A stretch of DNA of 64,000 nt from Anaerolineales bacterium. Lineage in GTDB: Bacteria > Chloroflexota > Anaerolineae > Anaerolineales > Villigracilaceae. The position numbers were made by a program, and so were the translations under genes. This document shows positions 36,724-45,440 of the stretch, piece after piece (the first letter of the stretch is position 1; the number at the start of each line of letters is the position of its first letter). The DNA lies in contig JAEURC010000058.1 of assembly GCA_016789025.1 (NCBI GenBank), positions 1 to 64,000 on the forward strand, written 5' to 3'. The notes under the pieces were generated by a model. That model was not told the DNA's origin. It searched no databases and worked only from the letters and a program-made list of their open reading frames with translations.

Positions 36724-36765
36724 TTTGTAGTGCGTAAATTTATTTTATGAACTTATCTATCAATA

Positions 36766-36822
36766 AACGTCCCGCGGGTTTCATTGAAGACTTTGTTATG
36801 CACTCTTCAACCTGCGGGACAA
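36766..36822. repeat. inverted repeat before meaB
   Basis: GTCCCGCGGGTTTCA and GAACCTGCGGGAC-like bases near 36808-36820 pair as a roughly 12-bp stem with a loop of about 30 bases. It resembles the GTCCCGCAGGTT unit near 51350 and is probably a dispersed repeat rather than a terminator. Confidence 0.45.
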
Positions 36823-36837
36823 TGTGTAATGTCGGTT

Positions 36838-37902
36838 ATGAGTAAGCCAATCACAAACTCCGTTCTTGAAGGCAACCGCCTTGCGCTGGCGAGATTGCTC
36901 ACGCAAGTGGAAAACCATTCGCCCGAGGGACGCGCCGCGCTTGCGGAATTGTTTCCGCACACCGGCAAGGCGCATCTCATCGGAGTCACCGGCGCGCCGG
37001 GGACGGGGAAATCATCGCTCGTCAACCAACTCGCATTGCACTATCGCAAAACGGAAAATAAAAAAGTCGCCATCATCGCGGTGGACCCGTCGAGTCCGTT
37101 CACGGGCGGAGCCGTGCTGGGCGACCGCGTGCGCATGCGCGATCTCTCCGGCGACGATGGCGTGTTCATCCGCTCGATGGCTTCGCGTGGTTCGGTGGGA
37201 GGAATCGCGCAGACTACAGCGGCATTCGCGCAGATCTTCGACGCGGCAGGCTACGAGATCGTCATCATCGAAACCGTCGGCGCGGGACAAAGTGAAGTGG
37301 ACATTGCCCGCCTCGCCCACACCACCATTGTTGTCGAGGCGCCTGGCTTGGGCGATGACATTCAAGCCATCAAAGCGGGGATCTTGGAGATCGCCGACGT
37401 GCTCGTCATCAACAAAGCGGACCGCCCCGGCGTGGAACACACGGAGCGCGCGCTTTGCTCCACACTTGCGCTTGCTCACCCAATCCCCCGGGTTTATCGC
37501 CACCATGGGCAGACAATGACGGTCATGGTTCCGGCGGGCGCGAAGAATCTCCCAGCCCTCGAGCCAGACTCTTCAGCGACTCGGAGCGACATGGTCATTT
37601 GGATTCCCCCCATCAACAAAACCGTCGCAACCGAGGGCAAGGGAATTGCGGACGTTGCCGAATCGATCGCGAAACACGCCGAGCATCTACACGTCACTGG
37701 CGATTGGGCTTCTCGCGACCGAGCCAGGTTGAGGTCCGAGTTGGAAGCGGCGTTGGAAGCGGCGTTGATGAGTCGTTTTTTTGCAAACATCCAAAACGAA
37801 AAATATAATGATGTAGTCGAACAAGTCGTCGGACGAACTCTATCACCGCATGAGGCGGTGAGGAAATTATTGAACGGAAGTTCAAAGCAGGAGAATGTAT
37901 GA
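36838..37902 (+). CDS. meaB: MeaB/ArgK-family GTPase chaperone of a B12 mutase
   Basis: A 354-residue G3E GTPase. The Walker A is GAPGTGKSS (near residue 46), with VDPSSPFTGGAVLGDRVRM as the conserved insertion, ETVGAGQSEVDIA as switch region, and NKAD as the guanine motif. It loads and protects the cobalamin of methylmalonyl-CoA mutase. The start is uncertain between ATGs at 36829 and 36838; neither has a strong ribosome binding site. Its end overlaps the PRPP synthetase gene by four bases. Confidence 0.93.
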   Translation: MSKPITNSVLEGNRLALARLLTQVENHSPEGRAALAELFPHTGKAHLIGVTGAPGTGKSSLVNQLALHYRKTENKKVAIIAVDPSSPFTGGAVLGDRVRMRDLSGDDGVFIRSMASRGSVGGIAQTTAAFAQIFDAAGYEIVIIETVGAGQSEVDIARLAHTTIVVEAPGLGDDIQAIKAGILEIADVLVINKADRPGVEHTERALCSTLALAHPIPRVYRHHGQTMTVMVPAGAKNLPALEPDSSATRSDMVIWIPPINKTVATEGKGIADVAESIAKHAEHLHVTGDWASRDRARLRSELEAALEAALMSRFFANIQNEKYNDVVEQVVGRTLSPHEAVRKLLNGSSKQENV

Positions 37903-38894
37903 CCCAGCAAGGACCTCATCACGATATGAAAATGTACGGCGAGATCAAACTGTACTCGGGCACCGGCTCGCCCGACCTCGCGCAAAAGATTGCCAATTAT
38001 TTGAACCAGCAACTCAGTCCGCGCGAGGTGATCCAGTTCCCCAATGAGAATATTTTCGTCAAGTTGACGCGCAGCGCGCGCGGGCAGGATGTGTATGTAA
38101 TTCAAACCACCTCCTCGCCGGTGCACTACAACCTGATGGAACTGCTCATTATGATCCAGACCATCCGTTTGGATTCGGCGGCGCGCATCACAGCGGTTGT
38201 CCCCTATTTGTGTTACGGGCGTTCGGATAAAAAGGACCAGCCGCGCGTTCCGATCACCGCGCGTCTGGTGTGCGACATGATCGAAAGCGCGGGCGCGGAC
38301 CGCTACATGACCTTCGACCCGCACGCCGGGCAAATTCAGGGATTCTTCTCGATCCCCGGTGATGTGCTAACCGCCTCGCACATGATCACCGCTCACATCA
38401 ACAAGAACATGCGCGCGCAGATGAAAAAACTCGTCGTCGTCGCCACAGACCTGGGTTTCGCTAAAAAGGGACGCAACTATGCCCGCGACCTGAACGCGTC
38501 GATTGCTTTCGTTGAGAAAAGGCGCACAGCCAACGACTCAAAAGCCAAAGCCTTAACATTGATCGGCAACGTAAAAGACAAAGACGTCTTGATCGTGGAC
38601 GATGAAGTGCTTACCGGCGGCTCCATCGAGCAGGCGGTCGGCGTGGTTAAAAAGAACGGCGCGCGAAATATCTATCTTGCGTTCATCCACCCCGTCTTTT
38701 CGGAAGACGGCGCGAAACGGCTGGCAAATCTACCGATCAAACACATTATCACAACAGATACGATTCCAATTTCATCCAAAATATTGAAACTGCTCAAAGG
38801 ACGACTCACCGTCCTTTCGATCGCTCCCATGTTAGGAGAGGTTATCCGCCGCGCGCACGAGGGACGAAGCGTGGGAGAGATGTTCAACGAGTAA
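37899..38894 (+). CDS. prs: ribose-phosphate diphosphokinase
   Basis: A 331-residue PRPP synthetase that moves diphosphate from ATP to ribose 5-phosphate for nucleotide, His and Trp synthesis. Motifs are YGEIKLYSGTGSPDLAQKIA at the N-terminus, YGRSDKKDQPRVPITA, TFDPHAGQIQGFF with catalytic His, the flexible loop around LGFAKKGRNYA, and the ribose-phosphate loop VLIVDDEVLTGGS. The start ATG overlaps the meaB stop in the ATGA manner, so translation is coupled. It is slightly longer than E. coli Prs (315 aa), mainly at the N-terminus. Confidence 0.94.
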   Translation: MTQQGPHHDMKMYGEIKLYSGTGSPDLAQKIANYLNQQLSPREVIQFPNENIFVKLTRSARGQDVYVIQTTSSPVHYNLMELLIMIQTIRLDSAARITAVVPYLCYGRSDKKDQPRVPITARLVCDMIESAGADRYMTFDPHAGQIQGFFSIPGDVLTASHMITAHINKNMRAQMKKLVVVATDLGFAKKGRNYARDLNASIAFVEKRRTANDSKAKALTLIGNVKDKDVLIVDDEVLTGGSIEQAVGVVKKNGARNIYLAFIHPVFSEDGAKRLANLPIKHIITTDTIPISSKILKLLKGRLTVLSIAPMLGEVIRRAHEGRSVGEMFNE

Positions 38895-38981
38895 AGAGAG
38901 TTTCAAGTCTCACGTTTCAGGTATCAAGTTTCATGCGACATCTGGAACATGGAACTTGAAACTTCGCACCTGACACAGAAA

Positions 38982-39785
38982 ATGCCCGAACTTCCTGAAG
39001 TTGAAACCATCGCTCGAAAATTAAAACCCGAACTCGTCGGAAGAACGATCCTCTCCGCCGATCTGCGCTGGCCGCGCACGCTTGCCGCGCCCTCGCCGAA
39101 AAGATTCAAGGAACAGATTCGCGGACAGAAAATTCTAGACGTGGGTCGCCGCGCGAAGTACCTGATCTTTACGCTTTCCGCTTTCCACCTCCTCATCCAC
39201 CTCCGCATGAGCGGCGACTTACATATTAAACCCAGTACAAATCGACCAGAGAAGCACGACCGACTTATAATTAAAATATCAGGCAATAAGTCGTTGTCAT
39301 TCAACGATACAAGAAAGTTCGGGCGGGTCTGGCTTCTGGCAGACCCAGCGAATATCCTCAACAAACTCGGGCCCGAGCCCCTCAGCAAAAACTTCACGCC
39401 GCAATGGCTCCACGCGGCGCTACACAAGAGACACCGCCAGCTCAAACCGTTGTTGCTTGACCAGACCTTCCTCGCCGGGCTGGGCAACATCTATACCGAC
39501 GAAGCGCTGAACATCGCCAAACTGCACCCAAAGCGCGAGTCAAGTTCGGTCACGGCGAGGCAGGCTGACCGTCTACATGAAGCGATACGCAAGGTGTTGA
39601 ACGAAGGCATCCGCCGCAACGGCGCATCCATCGACTGGGTCTATCGCGGCGGAGAATTCCAAAACTATTTTCGGGTGTACGACCGTGAAGGAAAACCGTG
39701 CCAAAACTGCGGCGCAAAGATTACGCGCATCACAGTCGGTCAACGCGGCACGCATTTTTGTCCGAACTGTCAGAGGTTGAAATAA
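38982..39785 (+). CDS. mutM: formamidopyrimidine-DNA glycosylase
   Basis: A 267-residue Fpg/Nei-type enzyme that excises oxidised purines. The start at 38982 is fixed by MPELPEVET, since the exposed Pro2 and Glu3 are the catalytic residues. Later landmarks are the helix-two-turn-helix (DQTFLAGLGNIYTDEAL) and a C-terminal zinc finger with four Cys (CQNCGAKI and FCPNCQ). Lys in the NDTRKFGR loop binds DNA. The upstream frame is open for 11 more codons but those cover repeat-like sequence. Nei/MutM substrate bias cannot be settled. Confidence 0.94.
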   Translation: MPELPEVETIARKLKPELVGRTILSADLRWPRTLAAPSPKRFKEQIRGQKILDVGRRAKYLIFTLSAFHLLIHLRMSGDLHIKPSTNRPEKHDRLIIKISGNKSLSFNDTRKFGRVWLLADPANILNKLGPEPLSKNFTPQWLHAALHKRHRQLKPLLLDQTFLAGLGNIYTDEALNIAKLHPKRESSSVTARQADRLHEAIRKVLNEGIRRNGASIDWVYRGGEFQNYFRVYDREGKPCQNCGAKITRITVGQRGTHFCPNCQRLK

Positions 39786-39788
39786 ATT

Positions 39789-40418
39789 ATGGAAATCAAC
39801 TGGTCAATCGCTGGATGGATCATCGCCATATTAGTCTTCTACACCATCGGGTTTTACGAGGGTCGCAGTACCGGGTATAAAAAGCGCCAGCGTGAAGAAG
39901 AACAGGAATCTGCCAAGACTCAGCCCGCCTCCGTTACTGTAAAAGACGATCCCGTTGTTTTGAAACCCAAAAATGAAAACTTTATGCAGGAGCTTGATGG
40001 CGCCCGCGCACTCACCCCCGAATACGATCAACGATTGACCAACGCGGCGACTCCGCCTGTTCCTCAACCGCCTCTCTCCCAGCCTCTGACTGCTTCAACC
40101 AACCAGGCATCCACTCCCCTTCCGTCGATTTCTTTCAAACCCGCGACGAAATCTGCCGAACCCTCCGCAGAAAAAAAACCTGCCCCGCCGCCAACCAGCA
40201 TCGTCGGGCAGATCAACCTGGTATTACAAGAAAAACTCGCTGGTTCGCCATTGGAAGACCGGGGAATTTCAATGAGTCAGTCCGCAGAAGGCGGGGTGAT
40301 CGTCACCGTCGGCGCATCGCAATATTTCGGCGTGGACGAGGTGCCAGACACGGATGTGAAGGCATTAATTCGCGCCGCAATCGCAGAGTGGGAAAAGAAA
40401 TATACGCCGGGGTTGTAA
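39789..40418 (+). CDS. hypothetical membrane-anchored protein (209 aa)
   Basis: An N-terminal transmembrane segment (INWSIAGWIIAILVFYTIGF, residues 3-22) is followed by basic GRSTGYKKRQREEEQE. A long Pro/Ala/Thr-rich, probably disordered linker (residues about 45-135) follows. The C-terminal domain (SIVGQINLVLQEKLAGSPLE and VIVTVGASQYFGVDEVPD) looks like a small alpha/beta fold. It starts three bases after mutM, so cotranscription is likely. No known family; the cytoplasmic domain could bind a partner. Confidence 0.75.
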   Translation: MEINWSIAGWIIAILVFYTIGFYEGRSTGYKKRQREEEQESAKTQPASVTVKDDPVVLKPKNENFMQELDGARALTPEYDQRLTNAATPPVPQPPLSQPLTASTNQASTPLPSISFKPATKSAEPSAEKKPAPPPTSIVGQINLVLQEKLAGSPLEDRGISMSQSAEGGVIVTVGASQYFGVDEVPDTDVKALIRAAIAEWEKKYTPGL

Positions 40419-40436
40419 CGCGAGATTAATCTCGCG
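40419..40436. terminator. palindrome between convergent genes
   Basis: CGCGAGATT and AATCTCGCG form a perfect 9-bp palindrome squeezed between two stop codons. It could help terminate both genes or be a fragment of a dispersed repeat. Confidence 0.5.
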
Positions 40437-41282
40437 CTACGCTTGTTTGTGCCGCGCAGTTAACACCGGGCAATGCGCCGACTCGGCAACCTCGGCGGTG
40501 ACGTTCGGCGCGTAATATTGTCTCAAGGTATTCGCGCTGTAGGCCGAACCCATGCACACGAGATCATAATCGCCCTCGCGTATCTCCGCCAGAATTTCCT
40601 CCACAATAATCCCCTGCCGCGCTTTGGTCTTCGCGTTTAAGCCCGCTCCCTGCGCGATCTCCAATGCTTTTTTCAGACTGCGTCCCGGCAAAGTGTCGGT
40701 CTCTGCCAGATCGTTGACATGCGCCCGCACGCCTCGCGTGCTGGGATAATCCAGATCGGTGGGCGGAACCACATACAGGATCGTCACGTCCGCGTTGTTG
40801 GCGCGCGCAATTTGAACAGCGATGTTCTCCGCGGCTTCGCCATATCCCAACCCGCCCACTGTGACTAAAAGTTTCTTCACCGGCAAACACGCTTGAGGCA
40901 CATACAGAATCGGGTTGCGGATCTCCTCCATCAAGAAACGAATGGAACGCCCCGTGAGCCAGCGCTTGAACTGAGGTCTACCCAACGGGCTGACAACCGT
41001 GATGAAATCTCCTTTGTTCGCAATCTCGGGGATGATCCTTTCGGCAACACCGTTGCGAATATCAAGACTATATTCAACGCCAAGTTTCTGGAACAATTCC
41101 ACGGCTTGCGCGAAGATATCCTCCAGCGGGTGATGGTCGTCTATCGCCGCGGGGTTCAATTCCTCCGTCACGCCGAGAAGCGTGATCTTCATCCGCATGG
41201 ATTGGGCTAGCGCCGCGCCATACTCGATAGCGGACCACGTCTCTTTGAAGCCGTTCGTTACGATAAGAAATTCGGATTTCAT
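40437..41282 (-). CDS. universal stress protein family, two-domain
   Basis: A 281-residue protein with two UspA-like halves. The first starts KSEFLIVTNGFKETWSAIEYGAAL. The second begins KKLLVTVGGLGYGEAAENIAV and ends DYDLVCMGSAYS...SAHCPVLTARH, with a weak ATP-binding G-x2-G-x9-G-like pattern. Start at 41282, overlapping the upstream ChrA-like gene by four bases. It is cotranscribed with a pair of chromate-type transporters, which suggests a link to oxyanion stress. Signal and role are inferred. Confidence 0.85.
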   Translation of the reverse strand: MKSEFLIVTNGFKETWSAIEYGAALAQSMRMKITLLGVTEELNPAAIDDHHPLEDIFAQAVELFQKLGVEYSLDIRNGVAERIIPEIANKGDFITVVSPLGRPQFKRWLTGRSIRFLMEEIRNPILYVPQACLPVKKLLVTVGGLGYGEAAENIAVQIARANNADVTILYVVPPTDLDYPSTRGVRAHVNDLAETDTLPGRSLKKALEIAQGAGLNAKTKARQGIIVEEILAEIREGDYDLVCMGSAYSANTLRQYYAPNVTAEVAESAHCPVLTARHKQA

Positions 41283-41830
41283 TTGAAACCTCGCTTGCCA
41301 AACAAGATAACGCCGAGCACGCCCGCCCCAAGCAACACGAACGGCGATGGGATCTCGAACCAAAATGCGACCGCGCTAAGAAGCGCGATCAGAATTACAC
41401 GGCGGTCTATTTTTTTTCGTGAACCCGCGCGGAACAATTCCCACCCTACGACGACGATCAACGCGGCGACTGCGGGACTCATCCCCGCCACAAAACTAGC
41501 GAGCCAATCTTCCCCTTGAAATCGTTGGAGCAATGAGGCGACGATGAGCATCAACACGGTGGGAGGCAATATCGCGCCGAGCAGCGCCGCGAACACGCCG
41601 GGGATTCCGCCCGCGGCAAAACCGACGAACATGGCAAGTTTCAACGCTTCACTGCCGGGCAATACATTCGAAAAGCCCACCGCTTCCACGAATCGTTCTT
41701 CGGTCATGAGTTTGCCGACTGCCTCATCATATAAAAACCCGATCGACGCGGGACCCGACGGCGAAAGGATGTTCACCTTGAGGAACATCCACAACAAACG
41801 AACCCAAACCGAAATTTTCGACTCGTTCAT
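41279..41830 (-). CDS. short-chain chromate transporter subunit (ChrA family), second
   Basis: A 183-residue half-size CHR protein with about six helices. The family's N-terminal motif appears as FLKVNILSPSGPASIGFLYDE followed by RFVEAVGFSNVLPGSEALKLAMFVG. Start at 41830; it overlaps the stop of its partner by four bases. Short CHR proteins act in pairs with opposite topology to export chromate or other oxyanions. The usual GGP motif is altered to SGP. Real substrate unknown. Confidence 0.85.
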   Translation of the reverse strand: MNESKISVWVRLLWMFLKVNILSPSGPASIGFLYDEAVGKLMTEERFVEAVGFSNVLPGSEALKLAMFVGFAAGGIPGVFAALLGAILPPTVLMLIVASLLQRFQGEDWLASFVAGMSPAVAALIVVVGWELFRAGSRKKIDRRVILIALLSAVAFWFEIPSPFVLLGAGVLGVILFGKRGFK

Positions 41831-42342
41831 TTGAGAAAGAAGATACCGACCAGCCCGGCGAGGATAACCACGATCCGCGCGGGCGCGTTGAGGAACATGG
41901 CTATCAGGCTGACGATGCCGATCGCCCAGCCTTCCCATCCGGTAGAGCCGCCCTTTTGAAAAATCTTCCACGCCACGAAGAGCATCAATACGGAGATCGC
42001 CGGCGTGAGTCCCTCGATGAAACTGCTCAGCCACGCCTCGCGGCGCAGACGATGTAAGACCATCGTCACGCCGAGGATGATTATGGTTGGAGGCAAAATG
42101 GAGGCGAGCAACGCAACGAATCCGCCGGGGATGCCTGCCACGGCATAACCGATGTACATCGCCAATTGCAGCGCGTCACTCCCCGGTAAAACAGACGACA
42201 AACCCACTGCCTGCACAAATTGTCCCTCTGTCACCAGTTTGCCAACGACCTCGTGATACAACAAGCCAACGGAAGCGGGTCCTGATGTGCTGAGCAGGTT
42301 GACTTTTAGAAATATCCAGAAGAGTTCAAGAAACTGATCCAC
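41827..42342 (-). CDS. short-chain chromate transporter subunit (ChrA family), first
   Basis: A 171-residue partner of the downstream ChrA-like gene, sharing FLKVNLLSTSGPASVGLLYHE and QAVGLSSVLPGSDALQLAMYIG. Each has one CHR domain, and together they equal a full-length long-chain ChrA. It is the first gene of a three-gene minus-strand operon with the universal stress protein. Sequence similarity between the two halves indicates an old tandem duplication. Confidence 0.87.
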   Translation of the reverse strand: MDQFLELFWIFLKVNLLSTSGPASVGLLYHEVVGKLVTEGQFVQAVGLSSVLPGSDALQLAMYIGYAVAGIPGGFVALLASILPPTIIILGVTMVLHRLRREAWLSSFIEGLTPAISVLMLFVAWKIFQKGGSTGWEGWAIGIVSLIAMFLNAPARIVVILAGLVGIFFLK

Positions 42343-42444
42343 GCGTTTTCCTTTGCCGGGATAATTCTAACAGAACAGAAATCGGCCTCTCGGTGATGAT
42401 GAAAGAAGGGTGTAAAATATGAAAAACTCACAAGTGGACATACA
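42343..42444. other. divergent promoter region of chr and aspA-like genes
   Basis: Only 102 bases separate the divergent starts. A TAAAAT box near 42412 may serve the plus-strand gene. Nothing else is distinguishable. Confidence 0.35.
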
Positions 42445-43935
42445 ATGACCTCAAATGAATTTCGTAAAGAAAAAGATTCGCTCGGCGAACTCAACGTCCC
42501 AGCAGATGCCTTGTACGGCGTGCAAACACAACGCGCAGTGGAGAACTTCCCCATCAGCGGACTTCGTCCGTGGCGCGCGTTCATTTGGTCTATCGCGGCG
42601 GTTAAGCGAGCGGCGGCGTTGGTGAATTTTGAGTTGGGCTTATTCAACGACCGCGAAGCGGACGGGAAAAAATTTACCGCGAAACAAGTGGCTGATTCGA
42701 TCGCTCAAGCCGCCGCCGAGGTGATGGACGGCAAATGGGACAGTCAGTTTGTCGTTGAGCCGTTTCAAGCGGGCGCGGGGACGAGTCACAACATGAACGC
42801 GAACGAGGTGATTGCGAATCGCGCCACGCAAATTTTGGGCGGCGGACTTGGGAAGTATTATGTGCATCCCAACGATCACGTCAACATGGCGCAATCCACG
42901 AACGATACGATTCCCACATCCATTCGGCTCGGCGCGTTGTGGCGCGTGGATGAATTGCTCACATCGTTGAGAAATTTGCAATCCGCGTTGGAGGCGAAGG
43001 CAAAAGAGTTCGATGAGGTCGTGAAATCGGGGCGCACACATTTGCAGGACGCCGTCCCTGTGAGGTTGGGTCAGGAATTTTCGGCGTATGCCAAAGCAGT
43101 CGAACGCGATGCGGAACGCGTGCGTCGGTCCGCTGAGGGATTGCGCAGGCTGGGGATCGGCGGAACCGCCGTAGGGTCCGGGTTGAACGCTCATCCCGAG
43201 TATCACGCGCGCATGGTGAAAAAATTATCCGAGATCACCGGGCTTGAGTTGCAGACATCCGATAATTTGTTTGAGTCCATGCAATCCATGGCGGACGCGG
43301 CGGATTTTTCATCTTCACTGCGGACTCTCGCGTTGACGTTGATCCGCATCGCCAACGACTTTCGCCTGCTCTCCTCGGGACCGTCCACTGGATTCGACGA
43401 GATCAGATTGCCCGCCGTTCAACCGGGATCATCCATCATGCCGGGCAAAGTGAATCCCGTGCTGCCTGAGATGTTGGATCAGGCGATGTTCCATGTGATT
43501 GGATGCGACACGACGGTGGCGATGGCGGTGCAGGCGGGGCAACTTGAATTGAATGTGATGATGCCGATCATCGCGCACAATTTGTTCGAGATGATGCAGG
43601 TGGTCATCGGCTCGGTCAATGCGTTCACTGAACGCGCCGTGAAAGGCGTGACCGCCAACCGCGAAAAAGCGGAAGGCTGGCTGGCGAAGAACGCGATCAT
43701 CGTCACCGCGTTGAACCCCGTGATCGGATATTCGCAAGGCGCAGCGCTGGTGAAAGAGGCGATGTCGTTGAATGCTTCGATCAAAGAATTGGCAATCGAG
43801 AAAGCGAAGTCTGGCACGTTGAAACATCGCGACGAGGACAGACCCGTGAAACCCGAGGAGATCGAGTCCGCGTTGAGCGATTTGAGGAAGTTGACGGATG
43901 GAGGGATTGTGGGAGGAGTTGGCGGAGGAGGGTAA
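42445..43935 (+). CDS. aspartase/fumarase class II family lyase
   Basis: A 496-residue homotetrameric lyase. Signature loop GSSIMPGKVNPVLPEM holds the catalytic Ser. Other active-site parts are SGRTHLQDAVPVRLGQEF and HPNDHVNMAQSTNDTIPT. The C-terminal region (ITANREKAEG-like segment and TALNPVIGYSQGAALVKEA) looks closer to aspartate ammonia-lyase than to fumarase C, but the call is not certain. It ends with an odd Gly-rich tail (GGIVGGVGGGG). A 3' hairpin terminates it. Confidence 0.88.
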   Translation: MTSNEFRKEKDSLGELNVPADALYGVQTQRAVENFPISGLRPWRAFIWSIAAVKRAAALVNFELGLFNDREADGKKFTAKQVADSIAQAAAEVMDGKWDSQFVVEPFQAGAGTSHNMNANEVIANRATQILGGGLGKYYVHPNDHVNMAQSTNDTIPTSIRLGALWRVDELLTSLRNLQSALEAKAKEFDEVVKSGRTHLQDAVPVRLGQEFSAYAKAVERDAERVRRSAEGLRRLGIGGTAVGSGLNAHPEYHARMVKKLSEITGLELQTSDNLFESMQSMADAADFSSSLRTLALTLIRIANDFRLLSSGPSTGFDEIRLPAVQPGSSIMPGKVNPVLPEMLDQAMFHVIGCDTTVAMAVQAGQLELNVMMPIIAHNLFEMMQVVIGSVNAFTERAVKGVTANREKAEGWLAKNAIIVTALNPVIGYSQGAALVKEAMSLNASIKELAIEKAKSGTLKHRDEDRPVKPEEIESALSDLRKLTDGGIVGGVGGGG

Positions 43936-43956
43936 AGAAAGCTTTATCTTTAAGCC

Positions 43957-43995
43957 AAGTGACAGTCACTTTGAAAGTGACTGTCACTTTTTTAT
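43957..43995 (+). terminator. intrinsic terminator of the lyase gene
   Basis: AAGTGACAGTCACTTT and GTGACTGTCACTT with a short GAAA loop and a T6 run. The stem is itself made of two short palindromes. Confidence 0.8.
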
Positions 43996-43999
43996 TACC

Positions 44000-44074
44000 C
44001 TCGCCCTCATCACAAACCGATTCACCCCTCCCATGCGATATTTGTACTCCTCATCCCCGCGCATAAAATCGAAT
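44000..44074 (-). pseudogene. duplicated 3' end of the GNAT/FemAB-like gene
   Basis: These 75 bases match 45446-45520 in the same orientation with only about seven mismatches. On the minus strand they would encode the last residues of the acetyltransferase (FDFMRGDEEYKYRMGG and NRFVMRARL). No 5' part is present, so this is a gene remnant. The two copies flank the membrane-protein gene at 44124-45440. Confidence 0.8.
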
Positions 44075-44108
44075 CTCTTGCTATGACAAAACAGTTCTTT
44101 CATCACGA

Positions 44109-44114
44109 TATAAT
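44109..44114 (+). promoter_or_regulatory. TATAAT box 9 nt before the membrane-protein gene
   Basis: A perfect -10 hexamer, then GGATGGGGA, then the ATG at 44124. The bases between could include a weak ribosome binding site, so leaderless start is only probable. Confidence 0.45.
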
Positions 44115-44123
44115 GGATGGGGA

Positions 44124-45440
44124 ATGATTAGCAACAAACTCACTTTTCTATTTTTCTTGCTCGGCGGGACGATTTTTCTTTTCCCTAGTTTCAACGGCGA
44201 TGGCTGGGGAATGGTGCGTGAATACAACTATCGCGGATGGCAGACGACCTCCGAGCGCGTGGTTGTCGCGCGGCTGGCAAAGTCGCAACAGGACGGGTTG
44301 TTTTCGGCGGGCGGTCTGCTCGGGCTTCTCGATGCGGAAGACGGCTGGGTTTTCGGTACAGCGATCGCAAACCGGCAATACGAGTTGTACGAGACCGGCG
44401 AGCCGATCCAATATTACCTGGTCTACAAATCTCACCCGGGCTTTCAAGGATTCGTCTTTGGTCTATTTGACAGCCTGACGAATTTCCCCGCATCTACAAA
44501 TCTTGAAATTTTCAGAGGGACAGTTGCGTTTGTTTCTTCGGTGGTCATCGCGCTAGTTGCCGCGGCAATTGCTTTCGAGTTCGGCTGGCTGGCGGGAGCG
44601 TTGATGTTGCTCTTCGCGGCTGTCTCCGAATGGATGATCCTACCGGCGGGGAGTCTCTATTGGAATCTGTGGGCGTTCTTCCTGCCGTTCGTTTGCGGAA
44701 TATACCTGCTGGCTGAGGCTTCAAAAAAGGATCGTTTTCCCGCGTTCAAGATTTATTTTGTCATCTTCATCACTATATGGGTCAAGATCCTATTCACGGG
44801 GTTCGAGATCATCACGACCGCATTGGTCATGGCAACTGTGCCGTTCGTCTATTTCGCAATTCGAGATCGTTGGCAGTGGAAAACTTTTTTTCAACGCGCA
44901 ACCTTGCTCGGCGTCAGTCTGGCGCTGGCAACGATTGCGGGACTCGGAACGCTCATCTTGCAGATCACCGCGGCGGATGGAAGCCTCAAGAGCGGAATTT
45001 ATTATGTCAGGGATACGTTCATTCGGCGCGCGGCGGGAAACGTCGATGAATTTCGCGGTCAATATGCCGAGAGTCTGGGGGCAAGTCACATGGAAGTGAT
45101 CGGGAAGTATCTGAACTCTCAAGCGTTTTCTTTTGGGGATATAACTGTTGTCTACTGGCATCTGATCGCGCTGTTTGCAGTATTCACCCTTATCTATTTG
45201 TACAAACACAGAGCAACTCTACATGCAAACCCATCAAACATGGGGATAGCGTTGGTTGCTACAACATGGTATTCGATCCTTGCTCCGTTGTCTTGGTACG
45301 CCATCTTCAAACCCACCTCGTATATTCACACATTTTTATTCCCTATGGCATGGCAAATGCCGTTTACCCTGCTTGGATTTGCCTTATGCGGATTCGTGAT
45401 TCAGGATCTCTTCCGACCAAAAACCGCTCAACTTACTTGA
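44124..45440 (+). CDS. polytopic membrane protein, unknown (438 aa)
   Basis: About ten hydrophobic segments. The first (FLFFLLGGTIFLFPSF) is followed by a long periplasmic loop with WGMVREYNYRGWQTTSE and a Tyr/Gln-rich stretch, a layout seen in dolichyl-phosphate-mannose-type glycosyltransferases, but no DD or other catalytic pair is clear. The C-terminal half has several helices (VYWHLIALFAVFTLIYLY, NMGIALVATTWYSILAPLSWY). The 3' end overlaps the convergent acetyltransferase gene by eight bases. It lies between two copies of an acetyltransferase gene end, suggesting it arrived or was rearranged with them. Confidence 0.7.
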   Translation: MISNKLTFLFFLLGGTIFLFPSFNGDGWGMVREYNYRGWQTTSERVVVARLAKSQQDGLFSAGGLLGLLDAEDGWVFGTAIANRQYELYETGEPIQYYLVYKSHPGFQGFVFGLFDSLTNFPASTNLEIFRGTVAFVSSVVIALVAAAIAFEFGWLAGALMLLFAAVSEWMILPAGSLYWNLWAFFLPFVCGIYLLAEASKKDRFPAFKIYFVIFITIWVKILFTGFEIITTALVMATVPFVYFAIRDRWQWKTFFQRATLLGVSLALATIAGLGTLILQITAADGSLKSGIYYVRDTFIRRAAGNVDEFRGQYAESLGASHMEVIGKYLNSQAFSFGDITVVYWHLIALFAVFTLIYLYKHRATLHANPSNMGIALVATTWYSILAPLSWYAIFKPTSYIHTFLFPMAWQMPFTLLGFALCGFVIQDLFRPKTAQLT

